Below, one piece after another: positions 6,324 to 12,369 of a stretch of 29,551 bases of DNA. The notes under the pieces were generated by a model, which saw only the letters and a program-made list of their open reading frames with translations, searched no databases and was not told the origin of the DNA. Position numbers and translations under genes: made by a program. Numbering within the stretch: position 1 is the stretch's first letter; every line of letters starts with the position of its first letter. This stretch comes from PCRC01 sp040384665 (GTDB lineage: Bacteria; Pseudomonadota; Gammaproteobacteria; Burkholderiales; Burkholderiaceae_C): NCBI GenBank assembly GCA_040384665.1, contig JAZKIY010000071.1, forward strand, positions 1-29,551, written 5' to 3'.

Positions 6324-6901
6324 CTGACCTACACAAGGTGGCCGACGACCTCGAAGCCGTGACAAACACGAGCGCCGCCTACGAGGCGCTTGGGCCTAAC
6401 CACCCACTTGTCGTTGCAAACCGAGCCGCTATCTCAGCACTGCGCGAAGCACTCACTCCCGGCCAGCCCGTGCAGGCAGCGCCGAAGGTGTGGGCCTACA
6501 GCACTGAGGACGGCGAACGCATTGTGCCCGCCAAAACCCACGAGGACGCCATGCGTGACGGCGGGGCTATGGCTTCCAGTCTGCTTCCCTACACGGTGCC
6601 CCTCACCACCCTGCGCGAAGCACTCGCCGCGCCTGACGACAGCAACCCAAACGCCGCTTGGTTGACAGAGGCTCATGCACTTTGCACCGACGCGGGAATC
6701 ATGCCGGGCCACATCAGTGATCGGCTGGTGATGTTGCGGGCCAAGTACGAGACAGCACTCGCCGCGCCTGTTGTGCCGCAGATTGACTACACGGTGATTC
6801 ACGCCTTTTCTGAATCTCAGAACGTCAGCTACAACGAGACTTGCGCGATGGTCAGAAACGCGCTTGCAGCAGCCCCAAAGCCAAAGGAGCAGATAGCATG
6901 A
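6320..6901 (+). CDS. Hypothetical prophage protein, mosaic with the gene at 5057
   Basis: The product has 193 residues. It starts MTDLHKVADD, sharing its first six residues with the gene at 5057. It contains ALREAL or ALAAP units three times (bases about 6437, 6611 and 6754), matching the unit in that gene. Residues about 55-80 (VWAYSTEDGERIVPAKTHED) look like a small strand-turn-strand unit. The protein reads as a chain of short modules joined by Ala-Pro linkers. The start and stop overlap neighbours by four bases, and AAAGGAG lies just inside its 3' end for the next gene. The function is unknown. Confidence 0.65.
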   Translation: MTDLHKVADDLEAVTNTSAAYEALGPNHPLVVANRAAISALREALTPGQPVQAAPKVWAYSTEDGERIVPAKTHEDAMRDGGAMASSLLPYTVPLTTLREALAAPDDSNPNAAWLTEAHALCTDAGIMPGHISDRLVMLRAKYETALAAPVVPQIDYTVIHAFSESQNVSYNETCAMVRNALAAAPKPKEQIA

Positions 6902-7119
6902 TCGACCAAGACGTTTTGCCGTGCCCGTTCTGCGGGTCTACCAACATCAGCGATGGTGAGATTTCCACCTTTGAGCCGGGTGTTGGCAACTACAGCCAGT
7001 CGGAGTGCCAAGACTGCGGCGCTCTTGGCCCTTGCGGGATGCACGACGGTGATGAGCCGGACTACGGCAGCGTGAAAGCAATCGCCGCATGGAATCGCCG
7101 AGCAAAGGAGCCGACATGA
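6898..7119 (+). CDS. Lar-family restriction alleviation protein
   Basis: The product has 73 residues with a zinc-ribbon layout: C9-P-F-C12-G-S near the start, C37-Q-D-C40-G-A in the middle, and the closing AIAAWNRRA at 61-69. This CPFCGS...CxxCGA...AWNRR order is the signature of the Lar restriction-alleviation family. Lar of the E. coli Rac prophage is known to lessen restriction by type I systems such as EcoKI and to stimulate methylation. Here it would protect the element's DNA from host restriction, or help a phage infecting a restricting host. AAAGGAG lies 11-17 bases upstream of the ATG. Activity against any given system is untested. Confidence 0.82.
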   Translation: MIDQDVLPCPFCGSTNISDGEISTFEPGVGNYSQSECQDCGALGPCGMHDGDEPDYGSVKAIAAWNRRAKEPT

Positions 7120-7394
7120 CCCCCACCCCCGAACAAGTAGCGCAGTGGGCGCGTGAGGCTGATTGCGGCTTCGGCGTTGACGGCGGAGCAATGGGCGAAT
7201 CCGTTGTTGGTATTGCCGCACTCACCCGCCTCGTCACCCGCGCTATGGCAGAGCAGGCAGAGGCCGATGCGAAGCTGTGTGACGAAAACGCTCAGCGCTC
7301 TGTGCGTCAACTTGGGAGTGGCGCTTGGGCACCGGCTCCCGCTGACTCTTACGCCGCCGCCATCCGAACCAACGCACCAAAGGTGACGACATGA
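7116..7394 (+). CDS. Hypothetical prophage protein, paralogue A of a pair
   Basis: The product has 92 residues. Its first 16 residues (MTPTPEQVAQWAREAD), a central LVTRAMAEQAEADAK and its last residues (AAAIRTNAPKVTT) match the gene at 7900-8172 almost exactly, while the stretches between differ. The first 58 bases from the ribosome site onward show 3 mismatches and the last 42 show 4. It is mostly helical, with no catalytic motif. It starts at an ATGA overlap with the Lar gene. The function is unknown; the conserved ends may be recombination boundaries rather than functional domains. Confidence 0.65.
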   Translation: MTPTPEQVAQWAREADCGFGVDGGAMGESVVGIAALTRLVTRAMAEQAEADAKLCDENAQRSVRQLGSGAWAPAPADSYAAAIRTNAPKVTT

Positions 7395-7903
7395 GCCGCA
7401 GTGGATACATTGAAGATGGCGATGATGACCCTTTGGCACATGGCCGGTGGCGGCAGGCCGTCAAGCGTTCGCTGGAAGGCAAGCGCGGCCAAGCACTGTT
7501 GCGTGAACTGGTCGAAGCGCTGGATGCCATGCCAGAGAAGGTTCTTTACCCCGGCAGCTTTGCCACAGCAGAGGGCGAGTTCTGCACTCTGGGCGTGCTG
7601 GGCGCGAAGCGCGGCACCAAGATGGACGACTTGGGCGATGAGGACGACTGCGACCCAGATGAAGTCGGCAAGCGCTTCGGCATCGCCCCGGCCATGGCCG
7701 CTGAAATCATGTACATGAACGACGAGTACGCCGTGGGAATGCAAAAGTCGGTGGATGTCGAAATTTGCGGCCCAATGCGACCCTACTACCCAGAGTTCAG
7801 ACTGCACCGCAAAAGCGTGTCAATCTACAACGAGAGGCACCCACAGGAGCGGTGGCAAAAGATGCGTCAGTGGGCGCTCGAAAACATCAAGGAGCAGACA
7901 TGA
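7391..7903 (+). CDS. Conserved phage-type hypothetical protein
   Basis: The product has 170 residues. The order WRQAVKRSLEGKRGQALLRE, LVEALDAMPEK, EFCTLGVLGAKRG, an acidic loop, then FGIAPAMAAEIMYMNDE and a final RWQKMRQWALENI is one I associate with a widespread unnamed phage protein. It is helical, with a conserved Asn-Asp-Glu near residue 115. No established function is known to me. It lies between the two paralogues at 7116 and 7900 and overlaps both by four bases, so it may have been inserted into, or may separate, a duplicated cassette. Confidence 0.7.
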   Translation: MSRSGYIEDGDDDPLAHGRWRQAVKRSLEGKRGQALLRELVEALDAMPEKVLYPGSFATAEGEFCTLGVLGAKRGTKMDDLGDEDDCDPDEVGKRFGIAPAMAAEIMYMNDEYAVGMQKSVDVEICGPMRPYYPEFRLHRKSVSIYNERHPQERWQKMRQWALENIKEQT

Positions 7904-8172
7904 CGCCCACCCCCGAACAAGTAGCGCAGTGGGCGCATGAGGCTGACAAACACGCAGCACACAAGGCCCGTGGAATGGTGGAATTCTACAAATTGCGAGA
8001 CGCGCACCTCGTCACCCGCGCTATGGCAGAGCGGGCAGAGGACGATGCGAAGGTTGCGGAAACTACTCGCATTCAAACCTACATGACAGAGAGCTACATC
8101 CGTCAGGTTGCCGAGGCGCGGGAATCCATCGCCGCCGCTATCCGCGCCAACGCGCCAAAGGTGACGACATGA
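7900..8172 (+). CDS. Hypothetical prophage protein, paralogue B of a pair
   Basis: The product has 90 residues. It shares its start (MTPTPEQVAQWAHEAD), centre (LVTRAMAERAEDDAK) and end (AAAIRANAPKVTT) with the gene at 7116, but residues 17-33 and 52-75 are unrelated to it. The ribosome site AAGGAG with the following GACATGAC is also shared. It appears helical and has no motif I recognise. The stop overlaps the next ATG (ATGA at 8169-8172). Confidence 0.65.
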   Translation: MTPTPEQVAQWAHEADKHAAHKARGMVEFYKLRDAHLVTRAMAERAEDDAKVAETTRIQTYMTESYIRQVAEARESIAAAIRANAPKVTT

Positions 8173-8378
8173 CAAAGCCAATCGCACAACTTGATTGGTC
8201 GCTACGTGTTGACTGCCCCAAGTGCGGCGAGGAAAACGACCTTGCCAAGGGCGAACACGACCCAGAGTACCGAATCGCAGGCCACGTTTTTCAAGACCGA
8301 TGGGAAAAGTTAAACGACTGGAAAGTCACCTGCCAGCACTGCGGCCACAAGTTCACCATTGAAAAAGTGGAGTATTGA
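8169..8378 (+). CDS. Small zinc-ribbon protein
   Basis: The product has 69 residues with two CxxC knuckles, C16-P-K-C19-G and C55-Q-H-C58-G, separated by 35 residues that include an aromatic helix (FQDRWEKLNDW). This is a typical four-cysteine zinc ribbon. Such small proteins in phages bind nucleic acid or protein partners. It lacks the closing AWNRR of Lar, so I do not call it restriction alleviation. It starts at an ATGA overlap downstream of paralogue B and ends one base before the ATG of the next gene. Confidence 0.7.
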   Translation: MTKPIAQLDWSLRVDCPKCGEENDLAKGEHDPEYRIAGHVFQDRWEKLNDWKVTCQHCGHKFTIEKVEY

Positions 8379-8379
8379 A

Positions 8380-8877
8380 ATGACCACAACAATTGACGCG
8401 CTGGTGGAGGCGCTGGAAGCGGCCAGCTCAGACCTTTGGCTGCAAGTTGAGCCGAGGCACGGGGCAGAGGCGGCATCAAAATACCCAAGCATTGTCAAAG
8501 CCCGCGCCGCCCTCGCCCTTGCCCGCGCAGAGCAAGCGGAGCCGGTGGCTGGGCTCACAGGTCGCCAGCGTATTCTTTTGGCTCAAGCGTGGGCCATGCT
8601 GGAAGACTACGCCGCCGATCAAAAGCGGGGAGGCAATGACAGCTTCGCTGCAGGCGCCGAAGCCAGCGCACACGAAATAAAACTGATGCTCACCACCCCA
8701 CCCGCCGCGCCAGCGAAGCTAGAGCCGCTTTCGGATGCCGAACTAGACGCCCTGATTGAGCGCGAATGGGGGCGTGGCTTTATGCCAAACCAGTTGATGG
8801 CTCATCGCGCTTTTGCCCGCGCCGTGGTGGCCGCCCGCAACGCGAAGCTGTCCACACAGGGAGAAACTGCACCATGA
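8380..8877 (+). CDS. Hypothetical prophage protein
   Basis: The product has 165 residues, largely helical and Ala-rich. Residues about 58-100 (GLTGRQRILLAQAWAMLEDY) and 120-140 (LSDAELDALIEREWGRGFMP) look like separate helical units joined by an Ala-Pro linker. The segment LSDAELDAL is of a kind found in small phage proteins of variable modular make-up. GGAG lies 10 bases upstream of the ATG at 8380. The end includes NAKL, which recurs at the end of the next genes. No function can be assigned. Confidence 0.65.
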   Translation: MTTTIDALVEALEAASSDLWLQVEPRHGAEAASKYPSIVKARAALALARAEQAEPVAGLTGRQRILLAQAWAMLEDYAADQKRGGNDSFAAGAEASAHEIKLMLTTPPAAPAKLEPLSDAELDALIEREWGRGFMPNQLMAHRAFARAVVAARNAKLSTQGETAP

Positions 8878-9098
8878 AACCCGGCATGATTGTCGCAACC
8901 ATCATCTTCATCGCCGCTTGTGCTGCACTTGGCACCTATGTTTTGCGTGGTGCCGAAAGCGTTGAGCAGGCCTGCGCCAAAAAGGGCGGAACCCTGGTTA
9001 GGACTTACAAAGGCCTAGTGTGCGCAAAGGTCGAGGTCATTGGTCGCATCCAAAGCGCCGAGCCCGAACACAACGCGAAGCTGGGAGGCGCCCAATGA
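8874..9098 (+). CDS. Small membrane-anchored protein
   Basis: The product has 74 residues. Residues 3-23 (PGMIVATIIFIAACAALGTY) form a hydrophobic N-terminal helix, either an uncleaved membrane anchor or a signal peptide. The short domain after it has two cysteines (C34 and C51) that could form a disulphide if exported. A weak lipobox cannot be excluded, but Cys16 is not preceded by a typical Leu-Ala-Gly. The end NAKLGGAQ repeats that of its neighbours. It overlaps both neighbours by four bases. Confidence 0.6.
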   Translation: MKPGMIVATIIFIAACAALGTYVLRGAESVEQACAKKGGTLVRTYKGLVCAKVEVIGRIQSAEPEHNAKLGGAQ

Positions 9099-9292
9099 CC
9101 CAAGAATCCATCGGCAGCATACAAATAAAAGTGCAAAGCATTGGCCACAGGTACGCCGTGCTGGTGGTGTCACTACACAGACAAGATGGCTCCTTCATTG
9201 AAACTATGGACCCCCGCGCACTTCGCAAACTTGACACCCTCAATGTGCTGCTGAACAAAGACGCGAAACCGGCGAAGCTGGGGGGGGCGTGA
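9095..9292 (+). CDS. Hypothetical prophage protein
   Basis: The product has 65 residues, beginning with a likely beta-rich segment (IGSIQIKVQSIGHRYAVLVV) followed by a helix. The end AKLGGA repeats the preceding gene. The stop TGA (9290-9292) shares its last base with the ATG of the next gene. It has no recognised family. Confidence 0.55.
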   Translation: MTQESIGSIQIKVQSIGHRYAVLVVSLHRQDGSFIETMDPRALRKLDTLNVLLNKDAKPAKLGGA

Positions 9293-9516
9293 TGCAGTCC
9301 TGTAGAACCTGCACCTACTTCGACCTTGAGCGGGTCAAAAACAGGGCTGGTGCCGTGATGAGCAACAAGTCCAGCAAGTGCCTCTGGACCCTCTCTGGGC
9401 CGGTCCCGACCTCTGTGCCAAGCCACCACCGCACGATCCACACAAATTACGTTGGCGCCAATGACGGGGCCGAGTGCCCGGCCTACAAGCGCGCAAAACC
9501 TGGAGACGCCGAATGA
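9292..9516 (+). CDS. Small cysteine-rich, possibly zinc-binding protein
   Basis: The product has 74 residues. The cysteines C4-R-T-C7 near the start, one in SSKCLW and one in GAECPAY form a possible four-ligand metal site, a layout seen in small phage zinc-binding proteins. I chose the ATG at 9292, which shares its first base with the upstream stop, over the overlapping GTG at 9289. A G-run (GGGGGGG) just upstream probably serves as the ribosome site. The stop overlaps the next ATG by four bases. The function is unknown. Confidence 0.6.
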   Translation: MQSCRTCTYFDLERVKNRAGAVMSNKSSKCLWTLSGPVPTSVPSHHRTIHTNYVGANDGAECPAYKRAKPGDAE

Positions 9517-9731
9517 AAAACCAAAACGTGATCGCCCTTCCGGCGTCCACCAACTTCAATGTCGAGCAGGCCCTGGCCAGCGCCATGGCCCTCGACCTGT
9601 CCGACGTCCTGGTCGTCGGCTACGACGAGGCCGGGTGCCTGGTGGTGCGCTCGTCCAGGATGACGTGCGCCGAAGCCGCGTTCTTGCTGGAAAAGGGCAA
9701 AGCATGGGCAATGAGCGGGGGGTTGAAGTGA
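9513..9731 (+). CDS. Small hypothetical prophage protein
   Basis: The product has 72 residues. The layout is one strand, a helix (FNVEQALASAMALDLSDV), two strands (LVVGYDEAGCLVVRSS) and a final helix (TCAEAAFLLEKGKAWAM). This is a compact alpha-beta unit typical of small proteins common in proteobacterial phages. TGGAGA precedes the ATG. The stop overlaps the GTG of the AlpA-like gene by three bases. The function is unknown. Confidence 0.65.
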   Translation: MKNQNVIALPASTNFNVEQALASAMALDLSDVLVVGYDEAGCLVVRSSRMTCAEAAFLLEKGKAWAMSGGLK

Positions 9732-10003
9732 CCGAGAAAGCGCATCCCATCGTCACCATCCAGCCTATGTACCTGGCCAAGCCCAGTGCGGCGGCATTCC
9801 TGTCGCTGTCTGAGTCAGCCTTTGAGGGCCTGGTCACCGCCGGCGAGGTGGCCAAGCCGCGCAGGCTCACAGCCGGGCGCGTTGGCTGGCGCGTGGTCGA
9901 CCTGATTGCCTATGGCGAATCGCGGCCCGCGTCAGACCTGCCGCCGCCACCAGGCACCCGCTTCGGTCGCGCCGGCAAGCCGGAGCCCAGCCCCTCCATG
10001 TAG
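9728..10003 (+). CDS. AlpA/excisionase-like small DNA-binding protein
   Basis: The product has 91 residues from a GTG at 9728 that overlaps the previous stop. An in-frame ATG at 9704 would add eight residues. The centre SAAAFLSLSESAFEGLVTAG followed by EVAKPRRLTAGRVGWRVVDL reads as the AlpA-type winged HTH: a SLSESAF helix-turn-helix, the PRRL strand and a closing GWRVVDL-IAYG helix. AlpA proteins activate integrase or excise elements, and the convergent integrase next door fits an excisionase or recombination-directionality role. Its last 94 bases overlap the integrase gene on the other strand. Confidence 0.72.
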   Translation: MTEKAHPIVTIQPMYLAKPSAAAFLSLSESAFEGLVTAGEVAKPRRLTAGRVGWRVVDLIAYGESRPASDLPPPPGTRFGRAGKPEPSPSM

Positions 10004-11256
10004 GCGGCCAGTTTGGCCAACCACTTGTGGCGCTCGGCGTCGTAGCTGTAGGCGTTGTAGGTGGCCACCATGTCGTCCGGCATGTGGCCAACAATCGCCT
10101 CACCCACCTCGTTGGGGCAGCCAAGCGACGCCAGCGCCGTGCGCGCCGTGCGGCGCAGGTTGTGCGGGGACCAGTGCGTCACCGGCAGCACCAGGCCGCC
10201 ACCCTGCCGCCCGGTCACCTTGGTCGAGTACGGCTGCAGGTTGTAAACGTAGGTCGAGAAAAAAGTCTGCCGGTACTGCTCGCCACCCTCGCCCTCAAAC
10301 AGCCATCCCGACTTGCCAACCTCGGACAAGCGGCGCTTCACCACCTCCAGCGCACGCCCAAACAGCGGCACCCGCAGGTCCACCGCATCTTCGTGCCGGG
10401 CGTTCTTGGTCTGCATCTTCGGGATCTGCCACCACAAAATGCCGCCGACCTCCTCGTGCAATTGCTCCGGTCGCATGCCAAAAATCTCCACTCCGCGCGT
10501 GCAGGTCCAAAGGTAAAGCACCAGCGCATCGCGGCCCACCTCGTGCATATTGACGGACCAGTCCAGCAGCGCGGCAATTTCGGCCGGCGCCAGCACCCGG
10601 CGCTGTCTGCCAATGTGCTTGCCGCCCAGGGTCTTGCCCTTGCTCTTGAGCCCGCCTCGCAACACCAGGCGCCACCAGTTCGGCGTGTCGGTCGGCAAAT
10701 CGCCAGCATCCAGCGCCCGATCCCAAGCCGAAGCCAGCAGCCCGCGCAGCTTGGCCGTGGTCGTGGGTACATTCCGGCGCGCCTCCAGCAGCCGGAAGGC
10801 GTCGGCACGGGTCACGGCCACCGCATCCTGCGCCGCGAGGCCTGGCTCCTCCTGCAGCAGCCGCTCCAGCTGGCGCTGCGCGGCCAGTGCGCCGGCGGCC
10901 TGTCGCGTCTCTGGGAGGCGTTCAGAAAAATCATCCACCACGCGGCGCACCGTCATGACTCCCAGGCCAGGCGCCGCACGCATCGCCTGGCGCTCGGTCT
11001 TGCGCGTAAGCGATGGGTCGGCGCCCGCCGCGCGCTGGTCACGCAGCACCTGCCACTGCGCCGCCGCCGTCTGCACCGGCATCGCTGGCCAGCGGCCTAT
11101 CGCCACCTGCTTCATTCGGCCGTCGGCAATCGCCTTGTAGCGGTACGTCCATGTCTTGTGCGCGACCGTGCACACCAGGCGCAGGCCAGGGCAACCCTCG
11201 ATCACAAGGTGGCCACCCGGCTTCATCAGCTTGGCAGCTCGCGCATCAAAATACAT
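9910..11256 (-). CDS. Tyrosine recombinase (phage integrase)
   Basis: The product has 448 residues. The catalytic set is visible: R254 in TCTRGVE, the H365-x-x-R368 box in SPHNLRRTART, H391 in AIVGHMPD and the nucleophile Y400 in ATYNAYSY. Residues 1-60 form an Arm-binding-type domain (DARAAKLMKPGGHL, LVCTVAHKTWTYRYKA). It integrates and, with a directionality factor, excises the element. I chose the ATG at 11256 because MYFDARAAKL is the usual start in relatives; an ATG at 11292 and a TTG at 11304 are in frame. The 3' end overlaps the convergent AlpA-like gene by 94 bases. Upstream lie repeats and tRNA-Gly. Confidence 0.93.
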   Translation of the reverse strand: MYFDARAAKLMKPGGHLVIEGCPGLRLVCTVAHKTWTYRYKAIADGRMKQVAIGRWPAMPVQTAAAQWQVLRDQRAAGADPSLTRKTERQAMRAAPGLGVMTVRRVVDDFSERLPETRQAAGALAAQRQLERLLQEEPGLAAQDAVAVTRADAFRLLEARRNVPTTTAKLRGLLASAWDRALDAGDLPTDTPNWWRLVLRGGLKSKGKTLGGKHIGRQRRVLAPAEIAALLDWSVNMHEVGRDALVLYLWTCTRGVEIFGMRPEQLHEEVGGILWWQIPKMQTKNARHEDAVDLRVPLFGRALEVVKRRLSEVGKSGWLFEGEGGEQYRQTFFSTYVYNLQPYSTKVTGRQGGGLVLPVTHWSPHNLRRTARTALASLGCPNEVGEAIVGHMPDDMVATYNAYSYDAERHKWLAKLAAYMEGLGSGLPARPKRVPGGGGRSDAGRDSP

Positions 11257-11331
11257 GGGCCTATACTCGCTGAAGTTGCCACAAGCCAACATTAGCAGGG
11301 GCAACGCAGGCCGGCAAAGTCTCTCAAAAAG

Positions 11332-11396
11332 AAACCTACGCCAAAACCTACGCCAACAGCGTAAGTGTATACGGGTGCAAATGGGCGCAAATGGGC
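11332..11396. repeat. Short tandem repeats between integrase and tRNA-Gly
   Basis: AAACCTACGCCA occurs twice in tandem (11332-11355), and GCAAATGGGC occurs twice in perfect tandem (11377-11396). Further TGCAAA-type words follow at about 11428, 11460 and 11475. Repeats of this size beside an integrase gene are the usual form of integrase arm-binding sites, so this is probably part of the attachment region. That assignment is inference. Confidence 0.55.
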
Positions 11397-11482
11397 GACA
11401 CCCAAATCACCAAGGGCCAAAAAGCCCTGCAAAATCAAGCGCTTATGGCAAAAATCTGTTGCAAATCAACGGGTTGCAAAAT

Positions 11483-11556
11483 GCGGGTGTCGTTCAATGG
11501 CAGGACTCTTGCTTCCCAAGCAAATAACGTGGGTTCGATTCCCATCACCCGCTCCA
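11483..11556 (+). tRNA. tRNA-Gly, anticodon CCC
   Basis: The 74-base gene shows acceptor stem GCGGGTG paired with CACCCGC, D stem GTTC/GGAC, anticodon loop TTCCCAA (anticodon CCC), T arm GGGTTCGATTCCC, discriminator T and encoded CCA at 11554-11556. The top pair of the anticodon stem is a C-A mismatch. It reads Gly GGG codons. It is intact, and its 5' side faces the integrase, so the element lies upstream of the tRNA rather than at its 3' end as is more usual. Confidence 0.93.
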
Positions 11557-11562
11557 GTCCAC

Positions 11563-11580
11563 GCCGCAAAGCGGCCTTTG
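11563..11580 (+). terminator. Possible terminator after tRNA-Gly
   Basis: GCCGC-AAA-GCGGC (11563-11575) forms a five-pair hairpin followed by CTTTGT. The stem is short and the T-run weak, so this is a tentative call. Confidence 0.35.
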
Positions 11581-11612
11581 TAGGACAGCGCCGCGACTGT
11601 GCGGCCAAACCC

Positions 11613-11640
11613 TTTGTTTGTGCTTCTTCCTTTCTAAAAT
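11613..11640 (+). promoter_or_regulatory. Possible sigma-70 promoter for the DUF4399 gene
   Basis: TTTGTT (11613-11618) and TAAAAT (11635-11640) are separated by 16 bases in the 197-base gap between tRNA-Gly and the lipoprotein gene. The -10 match is good and the -35 match is moderate. Confidence 0.35.
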
Positions 11641-11753
11641 GCGTGCACGGCACCCGAGGAACACCATCAAGGCGGTTCCCCGGCCCGGTCGCCACCGCTT
11701 CCAACAAGCGGCTGGCACCAGATGCCGATTTCTCCATCAACGAAGGGACACCC

Positions 11754-12239
11754 ATGAACATCAACAAACGTTTTCTGACTGGCACTGCCGCAGCTTGCCT
11801 GGGCATGGTCCTGCTGGCCGGCTGCAACAAGGCGCCTACGCCTGCGGCTGAAACCCCGCCCGCTGCGGCACCTGCGGCAGCCGCACCGGCACCGGTGGCA
11901 GCCCCGACCGGCTCGATCACGATCACCGAGCCGGCCGACGGCGCCACCGTGTCGTCGCCGTTCAAGGTCAAGTTTGGTGCTGAAGGCGTGAAGATCGAAC
12001 CTGCTGGCGCCATTGCCGCTGGCTCGGGTCACCACCACCTGCTGATCAACACCGGCCCGATCGCCGAAGGCCAGACCATTCCGATGGACGACACCCACCT
12101 GCACTATGGCAAGGCCCAGACCGAAGCCGACATCACCCTGGCACCGGGCAAGTACAAGCTCACCGCCCAGCTGGCCAATGGCGCCCACCAGTCGTATGGC
12201 CCATCCCTGAGCAAGACGATTGAAGTCACGGTGAAGTAA
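11754..12239 (+). CDS. DUF4399 domain lipoprotein
   Basis: The product has 161 residues. The signal peptide ends in a lipobox (VLLAGC) with lipidated Cys at 24. An Ala-Pro-rich linker (about 28-52) is followed by a DUF4399 domain (about 53-160), with SITITEPADGATVSSPFKVK, AAGSGHHHLLINTG and THLHYGKAQTE. The His-rich GHHHLLIN and HLHYGKAQT segments are hallmark parts of the domain. The location is the periplasmic face of a membrane. Its exact role is unknown; some relatives are mislabelled as RodA homologues. GAAGGGA precedes the ATG. It is a single gene, convergent with the diguanylate cyclase. Confidence 0.85.
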   Translation: MNINKRFLTGTAAACLGMVLLAGCNKAPTPAAETPPAAAPAAAAPAPVAAPTGSITITEPADGATVSSPFKVKFGAEGVKIEPAGAIAAGSGHHHLLINTGPIAEGQTIPMDDTHLHYGKAQTEADITLAPGKYKLTAQLANGAHQSYGPSLSKTIEVTVK

Positions 12240-12251
12240 ACGTCAACGTTT

Positions 12252-12322
12252 CGCCAGCCTTGCGCTGGCGATCGGTTGACACAATCTCCCGGCACAGGGC
12301 CTGCCCCTCTGCCGGGAGATTG
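12252..12322. terminator. Two hairpins between convergent genes, probable bidirectional terminator
   Basis: The first hairpin is CGCCAGC (12252-12258) with GCTGGCG (12264-12270). The second is a perfect 13-base inverted repeat, CAATCTCCCGGCA (12282-12294) with TGCCGGGAGATTG (12310-12322), loop 15. It sits between the ends of the DUF4399 and diguanylate cyclase genes. Neither strand has a clear T-run after the stem, so Rho-independent termination is likely but not certain. Confidence 0.5.
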
Positions 12323-12369
12323 CATTGGGCGACCGAATTCCGCCCGTCGCGCTGTTTTATCGCCCCGGT

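Larger units (their letters stand above)
1..11482. mobile_element. Integrase-proximal end of a prophage or prophage-like element
   Basis: About 29 small same-strand genes with 4-base or shorter stop-start overlaps run rightward and converge on a tyrosine recombinase gene next to a tRNA gene. Several products belong to families typical of temperate phages: KTSC, DUF2829/Tad2, MazG-like, Lar and an AlpA-like regulator. No capsid, tail, terminase or lysis gene is visible, so this is only the early or accessory end, and the other boundary lies left of the window. The right boundary is placed just before the tRNA-Gly at 11483. No matching attachment-site copy can be identified because the far end is missing. 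It could instead be a non-phage integrative element, though the gene content favours a prophage. Confidence 0.85.

Noticed and set aside
7105..8172. CRISPR-like repeat arrangement
   Set aside because: The repeated blocks are coding gene ends and starts of unequal spacing; there is no regular repeat-spacer array anywhere in the window.
8169..8378. Second Lar-type restriction alleviation protein
   Set aside because: It has two CxxC knuckles but lacks the CPFCGS start and AWNRR end that define Lar, so I call it only a zinc-ribbon protein.
10027..11295. 422-codon open frame on the plus strand opposite the integrase
   Set aside because: The integrase on the minus strand has all catalytic residues; the plus-strand product is an Arg- and His-rich shadow.
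11401..11482. Hairpin AGGGC-CAAAAA-GCCCT near 11413 as a terminator for the integrase or a neighbouring gene
   Set aside because: No T-run follows on either strand, and neither gene ends there, so it is not a convincing terminator.
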